From: Saccharopolyspora spinosa NRRL 18395
GTDB lineage: Bacteria; Actinomycetota; Actinomycetes; Mycobacteriales; Pseudonocardiaceae
DNA: 64,000 bases
Direction of reading: 5' to 3'
Assembly (NCBI RefSeq): GCF_000194155.1
Contig: NZ_GL877880.1
Coordinates: forward strand, 7,030 to 71,029
Shown: positions 15,717 through 23,003 of the stretch, in pieces
Numbering within the stretch: the first letter of the stretch is position 1
Layout: every line of letters starts with the position of its first letter
The notes under the pieces: model-generated
What the model was told of the DNA's origin: nothing
The model's input: the letters and a program-made list of their open reading frames with translations, nothing else
Database searches by the model: none
Position numbers and translations under genes: made by a program

Positions 15717-16609
15717 ACCTCTACCTCCATGTCATCCCTGCGCATGTATGCAAGCGCGATGTCTTTGAGCTGCGGTTCCTGCTCGTGCCACCCCGGCGCC
15801 CGCACGGGTTCGCGGTGCCTGGCGACCACAGCCCGGCCCTGCGGAAGTGCGACGTCGTCGATGACGTCCTCCGCGCGCACCGGAACGGTTGCATGCACCG
15901 GCCCGCGCAAGATCCGGTGTCCCGCCTTGAGAGCGCCGATATCGCCGGCCACCCGGACCTTGCCGCGCCCGAGCAGCAGCAGGTGATCGCAGACCTCGTC
16001 CAGTTCGCCCAAGACGTGGGAGGACAGCAGGACCGTGATGCCGTTCTGCCGGGACTCTTCGCGCAGCGTGCGCAACGTCGCCTGCCTGGCCACCGGATCC
16101 AGGTCTGCGAGGGGTTCGTCGAGCATGAGCAGGCCGGGGCGCTTCCCGAGTACCAGGGCGAGCGCAACCCTGGTGCGCTGACCACCAGAGAGGTGCCGGA
16201 TCTTGGCCTCCAGCGGCACTGCGGCCTCGCGCACGAGCCGCTCCGCGTAGCCCTGGTCCCAGCGGGGGTTCGTCCGCGCCCCCAACCGCAGCGTCTCGGC
16301 GACCGTCAGGCCCGGATAAAGAGGCTTCCCCTGCGCCAAATATGAGACGCCTACTGGGACACCTGCACCGGTCGGACGCTGCCCCAACACCTCTACCGCA
16401 CCTTCGCTGGGCGCGAGCAGCCCGGCCAGCAGCCCCATCAGGGTGCTCTTGCCCGCACCGTTGTGCCCCACCAGCGCAACCATCCGCGCCCCGGGCAGCT
16501 GCACCGAACAGTGCCGCAGTGCCCAGCCCCGCCGGTACCGCTTGCCGAGCTCACGTGCGTTGACCGCGACGTGCCCCGGCGGATCAGTGGACGGCATCAG
16601 GCCTCCCAT
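15713..16609 (-). CDS. ABC transporter ATPase, first gene of the GntR operon
   Basis: The 298-residue ATPase has Walker A GHNGAGKST, signature LSGGQRTRVAL, Walker B LLMLDEPLADLD and SSHVLGEL. Unlike the partner at 13431 its signature motif is canonical, so in a heterodimer it would contribute the active composite site. An in-frame ATG at 16597 is an alternative start. The operator palindrome at 16626-16641 lies 17-32 bp upstream. Confidence 0.88.
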   Translation of the reverse strand: MGGLMPSTDPPGHVAVNARELGKRYRRGWALRHCSVQLPGARMVALVGHNGAGKSTLMGLLAGLLAPSEGAVEVLGQRPTGAGVPVGVSYLAQGKPLYPGLTVAETLRLGARTNPRWDQGYAERLVREAAVPLEAKIRHLSGGQRTRVALALVLGKRPGLLMLDEPLADLDPVARQATLRTLREESRQNGITVLLSSHVLGELDEVCDHLLLLGRGKVRVAGDIGALKAGHRILRGPVHATVPVRAEDVIDDVALPQGRAVVARHREPVRAPGWHEQEPQLKDIALAYMRRDDMEVEV

Positions 16610-16625
16610 CGAATGCAGAATGTTT

Positions 16626-16641
16626 CACTAGTTATATAGTG
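16626..16641. promoter_or_regulatory. GntR/YtrA-type operator upstream of the ABC operon
   Basis: CACTAGTTATATAGTG has arms CACTA and TAGTG around 6 bases. It is one base different from the site at 13146-13161 and carries the same flanking TTT. It likely overlaps the -10 region (TATAAC on the minus strand). Confidence 0.7.
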
Positions 16642-16754
16642 TTTTGCGGTAGAAGTCCAGCCCAGGAGGGCTCCCGCCCCTGGAAATCCGAGGCACCGCA
16701 CCGCCCGACGGCGCACGGGCAGGATGCACCAACGGGCATGGCTCGCCTACGTGG

Positions 16755-17170
16755 TCAACAAGAGCCGTGCCCGTCTGCACCCAGGGTGAAGAACTTTGGG
16801 CTGGCAGATTTCCAGCTCGCCGATACGACGTCATCGGGGATGGTGATGCCTGCTGCACGGGCACGGGCACGGCCGCCCGAGGGCACAACGTGGAACTCCA
16901 GGGAACGGATGCCCTTGATGTCCTTCGGACGCACGCCGTCCCGCAGGGCAGCCGCCTCCCAGTTCACACCCCGGTGTTCCTCGACCTGGAACTGGATGGC
17001 CTCGTCGTCGGCGATGTCCAAGTCGTCCCCGTCGTGCGGGACGAGGCCGGTGTGCTGCACGTTTGCGGAGCCGACCGACTCGGCCGGATTGCCGGCCACG
17101 TCGGCCGGATTGCCGGCCACGTCGTAGCCGGCGAGGTTCCAGGAATTCGCCGTGCCGCGCGAGCCACCGC
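16755..17170 (-). pseudogene. Possible 5'-truncated gene of unknown family
   Basis: The minus-strand frame ending at 16755 has strong GC3 codon bias from about 17170 down to 16790. It reads like a real protein (VPHDGDDLDIADDEAIQFQ, then EEHRGVNWEAAALRDGVRP). A 21-bp tandem duplication at 17082-17123 repeats AGNPADV. The first in-frame Met is at 17120, but bias continues upstream towards the divergent lipoprotein gene, so the N-terminus seems lost. No family was recognised, and a short intact protein starting at 17120 is also possible. Confidence 0.35.
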
Positions 17171-17251
17171 CGAACGCCGGTTTCGACGAATCGTCGAAAC
17201 CGGGCAGAATCAGCGCCGAAACAGACAGTCGTTCACGAAGGACAGATAACC

Positions 17252-17881
17252 ATGCTTCACCAGCGCACCCGACTGACCGGTTCGATGTTCGGCCTGTGCA
17301 CGGCCGCAGCTCTGCTCGCCGGTTGTGGTGGTGGCCAGGCCCCAGCCCCCGGCCAGCAGAGCCCGCAGCCGCCGGCTTCCCAGGAGCACGGCCAGCACGC
17401 CGCAGCCAAGCAGACGTCGGCGACCTTCGAGCCCTACAAGGAGGGTGCCACGGCGATCACCTACGACCCCGCGCAGGTGCCGCCCGGGGCTCACATCGAC
17501 CTATCCTCGGAGCGTGCCAACGGCCACACCAAGATCACCGTCAAGGTCGAGGGCCTGCAGCCGAACCGCGACTACGGCGCCCACGTGCACACCAAGCCCT
17601 GCGGCCCCAAGGGCGACGACGCGGGCCCGCACTTCCAGGAGAAGGCCGACCCGGTCAAGCCGTCGGTCGACCCGGCCTACGCGAACCCGCAGAACGAGGT
17701 GTGGCTGGACTTCCACACCGACGCCGCGGGCAACGGCATGGCCACCGCCGAGGGCACCTGGTCGTTCGACTCCCGGCAGGACGCGAAGTCCTTCGTGATC
17801 CATGCGAGCCACACGCACACCGAGCCCGGCAAGGCGGGCACGGCGGGTGACCGCCTCGCCTGCACCAACGCCACGTTCTGA
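17252..17881 (+). CDS. SodC-like (Cu/Zn superoxide dismutase fold) lipoprotein
   Basis: The 209-residue lipoprotein has lipobox LAGC, a Pro/Gln/His-rich linker (about residues 27-60) and a SodC fold. The copper ligand motif GAHVHT, the bridging-type His in GPHFQ and the C-terminal ligand in FVIHAS are present. Where zinc ligands should follow, the sequence reads NPQNEVWLDFHTDAAGNG, without the usual His-His-Asp set. It could be a copper-only dismutase at the outer membrane face, protecting against external superoxide, or a non-enzymatic relative. RBS GAAGGA precedes ATG 17252. Confidence 0.82.
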   Translation: MLHQRTRLTGSMFGLCTAAALLAGCGGGQAPAPGQQSPQPPASQEHGQHAAAKQTSATFEPYKEGATAITYDPAQVPPGAHIDLSSERANGHTKITVKVEGLQPNRDYGAHVHTKPCGPKGDDAGPHFQEKADPVKPSVDPAYANPQNEVWLDFHTDAAGNGMATAEGTWSFDSRQDAKSFVIHASHTHTEPGKAGTAGDRLACTNATF

Positions 17882-17887
17882 CCAAGC

Positions 17888-17928
17888 CGAAGGGCGCCTC
17901 CGACCGCACGGGCCGGGGACGCCCTTCG
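17888..17928 (+). terminator. Terminator after the SodC-like gene
   Basis: CGAAGGGCG and CGCCCTTCG form a 9-bp stem with a GC-rich loop, followed by GTGCTCCCGATTTTTT, which supplies a U run at 17938-17943. Confidence 0.75.
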
Positions 17929-17942
17929 TGCTCCCGATTTTT

Positions 17943-17960
17943 TAACTGACCAGTCAATTA
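17943..17960. promoter_or_regulatory. Putative autoregulatory operator of the TetR gene
   Basis: TTAACTGACCAGTCAATT contains the palindrome TGAC-CA-GTCA with AT-rich flanks. It lies 20-37 bp before the tetR start, in the promoter position. This is a common TetR site type. Confidence 0.5.
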
Positions 17961-17979
17961 ATTTGCTAGGCTGATCGTC

Positions 17980-18588
17980 ATGGCACGAAAGGCCGACCCG
18001 GAACGGTCAGCAGCGCGACGCGAGGCGATCACGCAAGCGGCCGCGAAGCTGTTCGCGGAACGCGGCTTCGAGAACACCTCCGCGGCGGAGATCGCGAAAG
18101 CCGCGGGCCTCAGCTCGGGCAGCGTTTTCTACTACTTCACCGACAAGCGAGCGCTGTTCCGCTCAGTCTTCGAGCGCGACCTGCCGATGTCCCGCGAGCT
18201 GGTGCAGCGCTGCACCGCCGGCGAAGACCCGGTGGCATCGATTCTGGCGATGGTGGACGAGCTGGCGGTCGAGGCGATGGACCCGATCGCCCCGGGAATC
18301 CTCGTCGAGGTCCTGCGGCAAGCGGGCAAGGATCCCGACTTGATGCGGGTGATCGCCGAGAACACCGCGATCCTGCACGAGGGATTCGCGACGCTGGTCG
18401 AGCGCGGCATTCGCACCGGAGCCATCGACCCGGCACTGGACCCACGCGAAACAGCGGAGTGGATCCAGGTCGTCATCGACGGCGCCTTCCTCAGCGCCGA
18501 CCCCGACCGGGATCCGCGTCCGATGCTGCGCCGGCTCATCACAAGGTTCCTCTCCCGACCGTGCGACCCCGCTGGAAAACCCGCATGA
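17980..18588 (+). CDS. TetR-family transcriptional regulator
   Basis: The 202-residue regulator has an N-terminal helix-turn-helix (SAAEIAKAAGLSSGSVFYYF, then TDKRALF) and a C-terminal ligand domain (GILVEVLRQAGKDPDL). Its stop overlaps the start of the YqeB-like membrane gene by 4 bp, so the two are co-transcribed and the membrane protein is the most obvious target. A palindromic operator lies just upstream. Its inducer is unknown. Confidence 0.88.
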   Translation: MARKADPERSAARREAITQAAAKLFAERGFENTSAAEIAKAAGLSSGSVFYYFTDKRALFRSVFERDLPMSRELVQRCTAGEDPVASILAMVDELAVEAMDPIAPGILVEVLRQAGKDPDLMRVIAENTAILHEGFATLVERGIRTGAIDPALDPRETAEWIQVVIDGAFLSADPDRDPRPMLRRLITRFLSRPCDPAGKPA

Positions 18589-19280
18589 CAACCACCGAAA
18601 CGTCCGTGACCCTCCGCATGCCCAACGTCATCCTGTGGCTGCTGGGGATCGGCGGCGGCGCAGCGGGCTTCGGCCTGGGATTCCTGGCCAAGCCGCTGGT
18701 GCAGTGGATCCTCGACGCCGTGGGCGACGCCCCCGGCCCGCTGCGGGTGGCAGCTGCCCTGCCAACGGTCTGGGCGGTGCCCGCGCTCACCGTCGTCGGC
18801 CTTCTGGCGGGTGTTTGGCTGGCGGCCACCGCGCGGCAGGAAAGCCTGGTGCTGACGGTCGGCACCGGGGGCATCGGGCTGCGCCAGGACGGGGCCGACC
18901 GCTACGCGCCGCGCGATTCGATCGCGGCGGTGTTCCTGGACGGCAAGGAACTCGTCCTCCTCGACGGGGAAACTAAGCAGATCACCCGGAACAAGGCATC
19001 CGACCTCTCGAAAAGGGAACTGCAAGCGGCGTTCGAAAGCTACGGCTACCCGTGGACGGGCTTCGGCGACCCCCGCGAGCCGGAGTTCCAGCGCTGGACG
19101 GACAGCCACCCGAACCTCGACGAAGAAGCCAACCAACTGCTGCGAACCAGAGCCCGAGCGCTGCAGGACAAACAACCAGGTGCGGCTGCGGACCTGGCCG
19201 ACCGGCTCCAATCCATCGGGGTGGTCCTCCGGGACAGGGACGGAACCCAGCAATACCGCCGAATCCCGCCCACCGGCTGA
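18585..19280 (+). CDS. YqeB-like membrane protein
   Basis: The 231-residue protein has two transmembrane segments (about residues 14-35 and 60-80). A cytoplasmic PH-like beta domain follows (about 85-150, TGGIGLRQDGADRYAPRDS), then an acidic helical tail with FGDPREPEFQRWTDSHPNLD. This matches the YqeB family of actinobacteria, whose role is unknown. It is translationally coupled to the TetR gene by an ATGA overlap and converges with a small membrane gene 15 bp downstream. Confidence 0.65.
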   Translation: MTTTETSVTLRMPNVILWLLGIGGGAAGFGLGFLAKPLVQWILDAVGDAPGPLRVAAALPTVWAVPALTVVGLLAGVWLAATARQESLVLTVGTGGIGLRQDGADRYAPRDSIAAVFLDGKELVLLDGETKQITRNKASDLSKRELQAAFESYGYPWTGFGDPREPEFQRWTDSHPNLDEEANQLLRTRARALQDKQPGAAADLADRLQSIGVVLRDRDGTQQYRRIPPTG

Positions 19281-19294
19281 CTGGGCGATCGCGA

Positions 19295-19510
19295 TCACAC
19301 GCGGGACGAGCCCCCAACGCCCCGCCGCGGCGTGGCAGCCCGCAACAACCGGAGGACCGCGAGAGCCCGTTCGCCTCGCTTCCCCGGAATCAGCACCGCG
19401 ACGACCCCGGCGAGCAGGAAAACCAGCGCCGACGGCCCATACCGGAGCAGCAGGGCCACTGTCGCGATGGGTAGCGGAGCGCTGAGAAGCGCTTGGATGA
19501 GTGGTGACAT
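19295..19510 (-). CDS. Small membrane protein, 71 aa
   Basis: An ATG at 19510 follows a GAGGGAG ribosome binding site. A long hydrophobic stretch (about residues 6-42, including PIATVALLLRYGPSALVFLL) could form one or two membrane helices. The C-terminus is strongly basic (RAATPRRGVGGSSRV). The family was not recognised. It converges on the YqeB-like gene. Confidence 0.6.
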   Translation of the reverse strand: MSPLIQALLSAPLPIATVALLLRYGPSALVFLLAGVVAVLIPGKRGERALAVLRLLRAATPRRGVGGSSRV

Positions 19511-19953
19511 GGCGCGTTCTCCCTCGAAGGACGAGGAGAAACGCCCGCAGCATGTGACACGCGCCCTCCTTCGCCACGTAGAAGAAGGAACGCCTGCACC
19601 TCCACGGCCAGCCGACCCCCGTTTCCGGCCACCGAGTCAGGGACAGACGATCTCGGACGACGACAGTCTGGCACCCGGACACCAACCACGCCTATACGCC
19701 GTCCGGAGCACCGCAGCGAGAAAGTCTGCGACGCGGGGTAGCCGTCGCTCCGCCAGTGCCGCCGGACTCAGTTCTGTTCACCGGTGCCATCAAAATTGAA
19801 CTCGCCCCTGTTCGCCGCAGGGCGAGCAGCCGAGCGGTCGAGCGGCCGACGATGATCGTATGCGATGGGGGTCACAGTTCTTCGGCACCCGGATCGTGCC
19901 CGCTACGCAGGTCACGGCAGATCGGAACCCGGCGTCGGGGACAATGGGCGGCG
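19511..19953. other. Intergenic stretch without a supported gene
   Basis: No frame has a start, ribosome binding site and codon bias together. It must hold the promoter of the minus-strand gene at 19510 and that of dusB, but no clear -35/-10 pair stands out. Confidence 0.5.
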
Positions 19954-21117
19954 ATGACCGCGCTCGATTCGCCTCCCGCCGCGGCCCCCGAGGCCGGGCC
20001 CGCCCTGAAGATCGGTCCCTACGCCGTCGATCCGCCGGTGGTGCTCGCGCCGATGGCCGGGATCACCAACGTCGCCTTCCGGCGGCTCTGCCGGGAGTAC
20101 GGCGCCGGGTTGTACGTCTGCGAGATGATCACCAGCCGGGCCCTGGTCGAGCGGCACCCGAAGACGCTGGAGATGATCACCTTCGACGCGGACGAGCACC
20201 CGCGCTCGATGCAGCTCTACGGCGTCGACCCCGTGACTATGGGCAAAGCCGTGCAAATGATCGTCGACGAGAACCTCGCCGACCACGTCGACATGAACTT
20301 CGGCTGCCCCGTCCCCAAGGTGACCCGCAAGGGCGGTGGCTCCGCGCTGCCGTACAAGCGGCGGCTGTTCGCCGACATCGTCTCGGCCGCCGTCCGCGCC
20401 GCCGAGCCGGCGGGCATCCCGGTCACGGTGAAGTTCCGCATCGGCATCGACGACGACCACATCACCTACCTCGACGCGGGCCGCCTCGCCGAGGAGAACG
20501 GCGCCGCCGCGGTCGCGCTGCACGGCCGCACCGCCGCCCAGCGCTACTCGGGTACCGCGGACTGGTCCGCCATCGCCCGGCTCAAGGAGCACGTCCGCAC
20601 CATCCCGGTGCTCGGCAACGGCGACATCTTCAGCGCCGACGACGCACTGCGGATGATGGCCGAGACGGGCTGCGACGGCGTCGTCGTCGGCCGCGGCTGC
20701 CTCGGCCGTCCGTGGCTGTTCCGCGACCTGCAGGCCGCCTTCGCCGGTGAGCCCATCCCGGCCGGTCCGGCGCTGGGCGAGGTCGCCGCGGTGCTGCGGC
20801 GGCACGCCGAGCTGCTGGCCGACCACATGGGCGAGGAGAAGGGGCTGCGCGACCTGCGCAAGCACATGGCGCAGTACCTGCGCGGCTTCCCCGCCGGCTC
20901 CGACCTGCGCCACCAGTTCGGCCTGGTGTCCAGCCTGGCCCAGCTCGACGACCTGCTGGCCCAGCTCGACCCCGACGTGCCGTTCCCGGCGGACGGCGAG
21001 GGCCCGCGCGGACGCCAGGGCTCGGCCGGTCGGGTCGTGCTGCCGGAGGGCTGGCTGGACGACCCGGACGACGTCACGGTGCCCGCCGGCGCGGAGATCG
21101 ACAGCAGCGGCGGCTGA
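19954..21117 (+). CDS. dusB: tRNA-dihydrouridine synthase
   Basis: The 387-residue FMN enzyme reduces uridines in tRNA to dihydrouridine. Visible family motifs are LAPMAGITNVAFR at the FMN site, MNFGCPVPKVTRKGGGS with the catalytic Cys, TVKFRIGI, ALHGRTAAQRYSG, PVLGNGDI and GRGCLGRPWLF. The C-terminal tRNA-recognition domain (KHMAQYLRGFPAGSDLR) is followed by a Gly/Asp-rich extension of about 40 residues. The start at ATG 19954 leaves a 23-residue Ala/Pro leader before the barrel. A lipoprotein gene begins at the base after its stop. Confidence 0.93.
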   Translation: MTALDSPPAAAPEAGPALKIGPYAVDPPVVLAPMAGITNVAFRRLCREYGAGLYVCEMITSRALVERHPKTLEMITFDADEHPRSMQLYGVDPVTMGKAVQMIVDENLADHVDMNFGCPVPKVTRKGGGSALPYKRRLFADIVSAAVRAAEPAGIPVTVKFRIGIDDDHITYLDAGRLAEENGAAAVALHGRTAAQRYSGTADWSAIARLKEHVRTIPVLGNGDIFSADDALRMMAETGCDGVVVGRGCLGRPWLFRDLQAAFAGEPIPAGPALGEVAAVLRRHAELLADHMGEEKGLRDLRKHMAQYLRGFPAGSDLRHQFGLVSSLAQLDDLLAQLDPDVPFPADGEGPRGRQGSAGRVVLPEGWLDDPDDVTVPAGAEIDSSGG

Positions 21118-21582
21118 GTGGCCGCGGGACCGCAATCCGCTGCGACGGGCCGAATTCGCCACCGCTGGGCCGTCCTCGTCGGCGTGTCGACGGTGCTGTT
21201 CGCTGCCGGATGTGCCGCGCAGGCAACCGAATCCGAACCGCTGCGACTGTCCAGGCAGTACTTCGCGGACAACAACATCGCTGCTGCACAAGGACCTCAG
21301 GCGCAACAGGAGTTCTTCCGCCGCACGCAACATCCCGATTTCCTCGGCCAGAACTGCGAACTCGGGGAGACGACCGTCGAAATCGATCCGGCATCGTCGA
21401 CGCTGCGGCCGGATCCGGAATTCGCCCCGGACGGCATCCGACCGCGCGGCGATATATGGGCCATCGGAGTGGAGGTGACCACCCGAATGGCGGACAGCAT
21501 CACAGGACATCAGATCGGTTCGCTACATCTGGTGCTGCTGGACGGTCGAATGCACGGGTTCGCGCCTTGCCCGGCCAGATAA
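21118..21582 (+). CDS. Putative lipoprotein of unknown function
   Basis: GTG 21118 follows immediately after the dusB TGA, so translation is probably coupled. The 154-residue product has an Arg-rich N-terminus, a hydrophobic segment, a lipobox-like FAAGC at about residues 27-31, and a mature domain with two further cysteines (QNCELG and FAPCPAR). No family was recognised. No separate ribosome binding site is needed if ribosomes re-initiate. Confidence 0.65.
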   Translation: MAAGPQSAATGRIRHRWAVLVGVSTVLFAAGCAAQATESEPLRLSRQYFADNNIAAAQGPQAQQEFFRRTQHPDFLGQNCELGETTVEIDPASSTLRPDPEFAPDGIRPRGDIWAIGVEVTTRMADSITGHQIGSLHLVLLDGRMHGFAPCPAR

Positions 21583-21879
21583 TTGGTTGCGCGATCAAAG
21601 GCTCGTAACGCGAAGCGCGGGGGAACCGATGAAGTTGTCATGCAGTGATGCGGAACACACCCTGGTTTGCTCGTCCGTGCGGGTGGGTCCGATCCGTTTC
21701 GCTTCCACACCCGCCCCTCCGCCCGGTACACATCCTAGGCAGCTGAAGATTCGAGCGGCGCTCGTCAATTTCAGGCCAGGCCAGGGTCAGCCGGTTGAGC
21801 GAATTAGGGCGGCGCGCGAGTCAGACCAGCTCAAGCGATCCGTCCCACCCGACGACACCACGGACGGGAGGTGAGTGCG

Positions 21880-22752
21880 ATGACCGGACTGCGCAACGGT
21901 TTCGCCGGGCCGGAGCCACTTCGTGACGACGACCCGCCAACCGTGCTGCCTCCTGGCCGCCGCACCCGCCAGGACCTGGCCAACGGGACCGGGATGGCGG
22001 AGCTGCACGAGTCGATCGCGAGCCTGCTGGCGTCGCAGGGCCAGTGGCGGCAGGCGTACCACCACCTGCGGTCGGCCTTGAACCTGATGTCCACAACGGA
22101 CACCCCGCGAGTGCCGGAGCAGTTGCGGCACGAGGTCAACCGGCTGCGCCGCGAACACGCCGAGGCCCGCGAGCAAAGCCTGCGGGACACGCTGACCGCC
22201 AGCTACAACCGCCGCTACCTCGACGAACGACTGGCCGACCTGCTGGCCGAGCACGCCGGGACGAACGACGGGCTGGCCGTGGCGCTGGTCGACCTGGACT
22301 GGTTCAAGCAGGTCAACGACACCTACGGGCACCTGCTCGGCGATCGGGTGCTACAGCGCGTCGTCGACCTGCTGCAGGAGGCGCTGCCGACCGGCGCGTT
22401 CTGCGCCCGCTACGGCGGGGAGGAGTTCGTCCTGGTCCTGCCGAACATCAAGCCAGCGGCCGCGGTTGCGGTGTGCGAGACGGCCCGCTCCCGGGTGGAG
22501 CGGTTCCCGTGGGCGCAGATGGCACCGGGGCTGCTGGTGACGATCAGCGCCGGGGTCGCGCATGAGCACACCACGGCCGATTCCGCGCCGGTTTCGGCCG
22601 AGCAGCAGTTGATCAGCGCGGATGCGCTGCTCTACGCCGCGAAGCAGTCGGGGCGCAACGCGGTCGCGTACCGATCGGGGTCCGAAGTCCGATTGGCCGG
22701 AATTGCGGCCGGGCGGCGCGACACTATCCCGCGGAGGGTCGCCGGTTACTGA
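21880..22752 (+). CDS. Diguanylate cyclase (GGDEF domain)
   Basis: The product is a 290-residue soluble protein. The N-terminal 90 residues form a TPR-like helical region (SIASLLASQGQWRQAYHHLR) and a short coiled coil (HEVNRLRREHAEAREQ). The GGDEF domain follows, with DLDWFKQVNDTYGH and an intact RYGGEEFVLVLP active site. It should make c-di-GMP, the developmental signal that in actinomycetes acts through BldD and RsiG; an RsiG-like gene lies at 46014. ATG 21880 follows GGGAGG at 21867-21872. No inhibitory RxxD site is obvious before the GGEEF. Confidence 0.88.
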   Translation: MTGLRNGFAGPEPLRDDDPPTVLPPGRRTRQDLANGTGMAELHESIASLLASQGQWRQAYHHLRSALNLMSTTDTPRVPEQLRHEVNRLRREHAEAREQSLRDTLTASYNRRYLDERLADLLAEHAGTNDGLAVALVDLDWFKQVNDTYGHLLGDRVLQRVVDLLQEALPTGAFCARYGGEEFVLVLPNIKPAAAVAVCETARSRVERFPWAQMAPGLLVTISAGVAHEHTTADSAPVSAEQQLISADALLYAAKQSGRNAVAYRSGSEVRLAGIAAGRRDTIPRRVAGY

Positions 22753-23003
22753 TCGCGATCACCTAGGAGCACTGGGTGTATTTAAGTTCGTTTATGCCGG
22801 TCATCCGGCTTAGCACAGATGGTCGTATTGGACGAGACATCGGGTAGGATCGTGCACTGATTGTGAAGAAATTGTCGCCCACTATCGTCAATTCGGGCGA
22901 TCGGCCGTACTATCTCGGAGGCGCCGACCGATACACGTCGGGGGGTATCGAACGCGTCGGCTTCTTGTAGACCGTTGGCTTTCGCAGGTGGGAGGGAAAA
23001 CGC

